In this document: positions 38,431-39,530 of the stretch, piece by piece
Numbering within the stretch: the stretch's first letter is position 1
How the letters are laid out: each line of letters begins with the position of its first letter
From: Robiginitomaculum sp.
GTDB lineage: Bacteria; Pseudomonadota; Alphaproteobacteria; Caulobacterales; Maricaulaceae
NCBI GenBank assembly: GCA_002733805.1
Contig: NVXG01000044.1
Location: forward strand, 1 to 39,530
Direction: 5' to 3'
DNA length: 39,530 bases
Program-made: the position numbers and the translations under genes
Notes under the pieces: model-generated
The model's input: only the letters and a program-made list of their open reading frames with translations
What the model was told of the DNA's origin: nothing
The model's database searches: none

Positions 38431-39530
38431 CTATTCGCTGGGCGATGCCCGAAGATAGTTTTGAAGCCTTGTTTCAAGACAATCCGCAAAATCGGTGCTT
38501 TCGAGGACCTGCAAGACGGGGCTAAACCGCTGGTTTATTTGCTGCGCACTGCGCGCGCTCATCGTGTGCAAAACCACCGGCATTGGCTGTTCATCGAGAC
38601 AGCGTGCAGATTGTTCAAGCAGCCCCAGCACGCTCAAGCTATAGCAAACTTGTGTGCCGCAATTTTTAAGCAAGTTCATTGGCTTGCGCAGCTGAACCGA
38701 GAGGATTGTTTGCGTGGGGTCAACCTTCGGGCAGGCGAAAATACCAATGTTGCGGCAGCGTTTGATCAACGGGTCAGTGAAAATCTCGACATAGCCGTCA
38801 AAGCGCGCCTGACCGTCGATCAACACGGCAATGCTGTTGATCGTGGTGCTTGAAACCGCCACTTCCGGCGCATCATTCGCGTTAATGTGCGCATGGGCGC
38901 GTGATGACATCAAAAGCCGGGCCGCCTCCATATTCCAACCCGCGCCGTGCAGCATGATCGAGGTCGCACGGGGGGTTACACTTTCAACCTGCGACCCCAT
39001 GCAAAATTTGGCACCCTTTTGGCGCAATTGCGCAGTAAGCGCGGCCACAAGACTAGAAAAGCCGCCCGTAGGATAGAGAAACTCGGTGTTCAGGTTCTGG
39101 GCCGCTCTGCGCGCCGACAAACCCACCCGGCTGGCAGTGTCGAACCGCCGCCGCAATACCGCCTTGCCCGCCACCAGACTGTGCAAAAGCACACGGGTGG
39201 CGGCGATCGGGATATGGTGCCCCCGCCAAAGACCGGTATTTTGCATGGTCTCTTGGCTGAGGACACGGCCTTGCAATACGGAGCGCATCCAACGGTTAAC
39301 GTTGGGACGATTTTCGATCAGATGCACGCCGGTTTCTATATTATCATACCCTAAACAGGAAGCGACTTTCCATGATCCACCAAGGTTTTGGGCGGCATCT
39401 ATGAAGCAAACCTGACGACCTGCATCGCAAAGCCACAGCCCTTCGATCAAGGCCAAAGGTCCACTGGTCTGCCACAGGAAGCATAAATGTGGGTGGTGGC
39501 GTCGGTGTCGGGGTAGGGGTTTCCCTGGGC
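38431..39530 (-). CDS. FAD-dependent oxidoreductase (partial or eroded at N-terminus)
   Basis: A protein of the phytoene desaturase/NAD(P)-binding oxidoreductase group, readable for 341 residues from a TTG at 39456 and open to the window edge. The segment VCFIDAAQNLGGSWK matches the second strand and glycine turn after the FAD-binding helix, and TEFLYPTGGFSSLVAALTAQL the substrate/FAD region. The expected GxGxxG strand before it is not clear: the frame upstream reads WQTSGPLALIEG and then a proline/histidine-rich run encoded by a GT-rich repeat. Thus the N-terminus is either outside the window or damaged. No role in the catabolic pathway is evident. Confidence 0.6.
   Translation of the reverse strand, partial: PGKPLPRHRRHHPHLCFLWQTSGPLALIEGLWLCDAGRQVCFIDAAQNLGGSWKVASCLGYDNIETGVHLIENRPNVNRWMRSVLQGRVLSQETMQNTGLWRGHHIPIAATRVLLHSLVAGKAVLRRRFDTASRVGLSARRAAQNLNTEFLYPTGGFSSLVAALTAQLRQKGAKFCMGSQVESVTPRATSIMLHGAGWNMEAARLLMSSRAHAHINANDAPEVAVSSTTINSIAVLIDGQARFDGYVEIFTDPLIKRCRNIGIFACPKVDPTQTILSVQLRKPMNLLKNCGTQVCYSLSVLGLLEQSARCLDEQPMPVVLHTMSARSAQQINQRFSPVLQVLESTDFADCLETRLQNYLRASPSE

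Noticed and set aside
1..39530. tRNA, rRNA, CRISPR array, prophage or attachment sites
   Set aside because: No cloverleaf-like tRNA ends, regularly spaced repeats, integrase or phage genes were recognised when reading both strands by eye. A tool scan could still find a small RNA.

Overview
The window looks like an alphaproteobacterial chromosome segment, most likely from the Rhodobacterales (roseobacter-type). The reasons are its roughly even base composition, TRAP/TTT-style solute-binding-protein economy, many tightly packed catabolic operons, and protein families typical of that group. No rRNA, tRNA, CRISPR array, phage gene or intact insertion sequence is visible. This assignment is inferred from gene content, not from a marker gene.

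Layout: (1) 1-353 is gene-poor and holds a regulatory palindrome before a DMT exporter (354-1262). (2) 1542-10560 is an eight-gene + strand operon. It has two complete tripartite tricarboxylate transporters (TctC-TctA-TctB, then TctB-TctC-TctA) around a two-domain cupin and an EutA-like ASKHA ATPase. (3) 10602-13386 has a Rieske ferredoxin divergent from a cupin A-cupin B-DMT exporter operon. The divergent promoter region carries four copies of a TTCC/GGAA-type palindrome. (4) 13485-14399 encodes a LysR regulator. (5) 14424-18285 (- strand) encodes an alcohol dehydrogenase, a COG0523 metallochaperone GTPase, a LigK-like aldolase and a LigJ-like hydratase. (6) 18470-19732 (+) encodes a small protein and a 4,5-dihydroxyphthalate-decarboxylase-like protein. 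(7) 19752-26113 (-) encodes an IclR regulator, ferredoxin reductase, second decarboxylase-like protein, PanB-like enzyme, Cys-type alpha/beta hydrolase, and a His-rich EutA-like ATPase. (8) 26231-32163 (+) is an eight-gene operon: two-domain cupin, Rieske oxygenase, unknown protein, UreH/NiCoT-like transporter, class II aldolase, unknown His-tailed protein, and two half-size permeases. (9) 32223-35677 (-) encodes a TctC with an extra C-terminal domain, a second cupin B/cupin A pair, and a beta-hydroxyacid dehydrogenase. (10) 35914-37879 (+) encodes a third TctA-TctB. (11) 37880-39530 holds a decayed adenylate kinase remnant and an FAD oxidoreductase fragment.

Working model (inference): the region imports aromatic or other polycarboxylates through three TTT systems and oxidises them with a phthalate-dioxygenase-type Rieske enzyme and reductase. 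It then decarboxylates the products (Pht5-like and class II aldolase proteins) and finishes through the oxalomesaconate hydratase/CHA aldolase steps to pyruvate and oxaloacetate. Six related cupins may supply ring cleavage or isomerisation, because no LigAB-type ring-cleavage enzyme is present. Two EutA-like reactivase ATPases sit next to the two bicupin genes, with no ethanolamine ammonia-lyase in sight. A cluster of His-rich and metal-transport proteins accompanies them. This suggests a metal-supply and reactivation system for cupin enzymes, which is the most novel aspect of the window. A shared 15-bp palindrome near the IclR gene and at least four other promoter regions suggests that one IclR protein controls much of the island.
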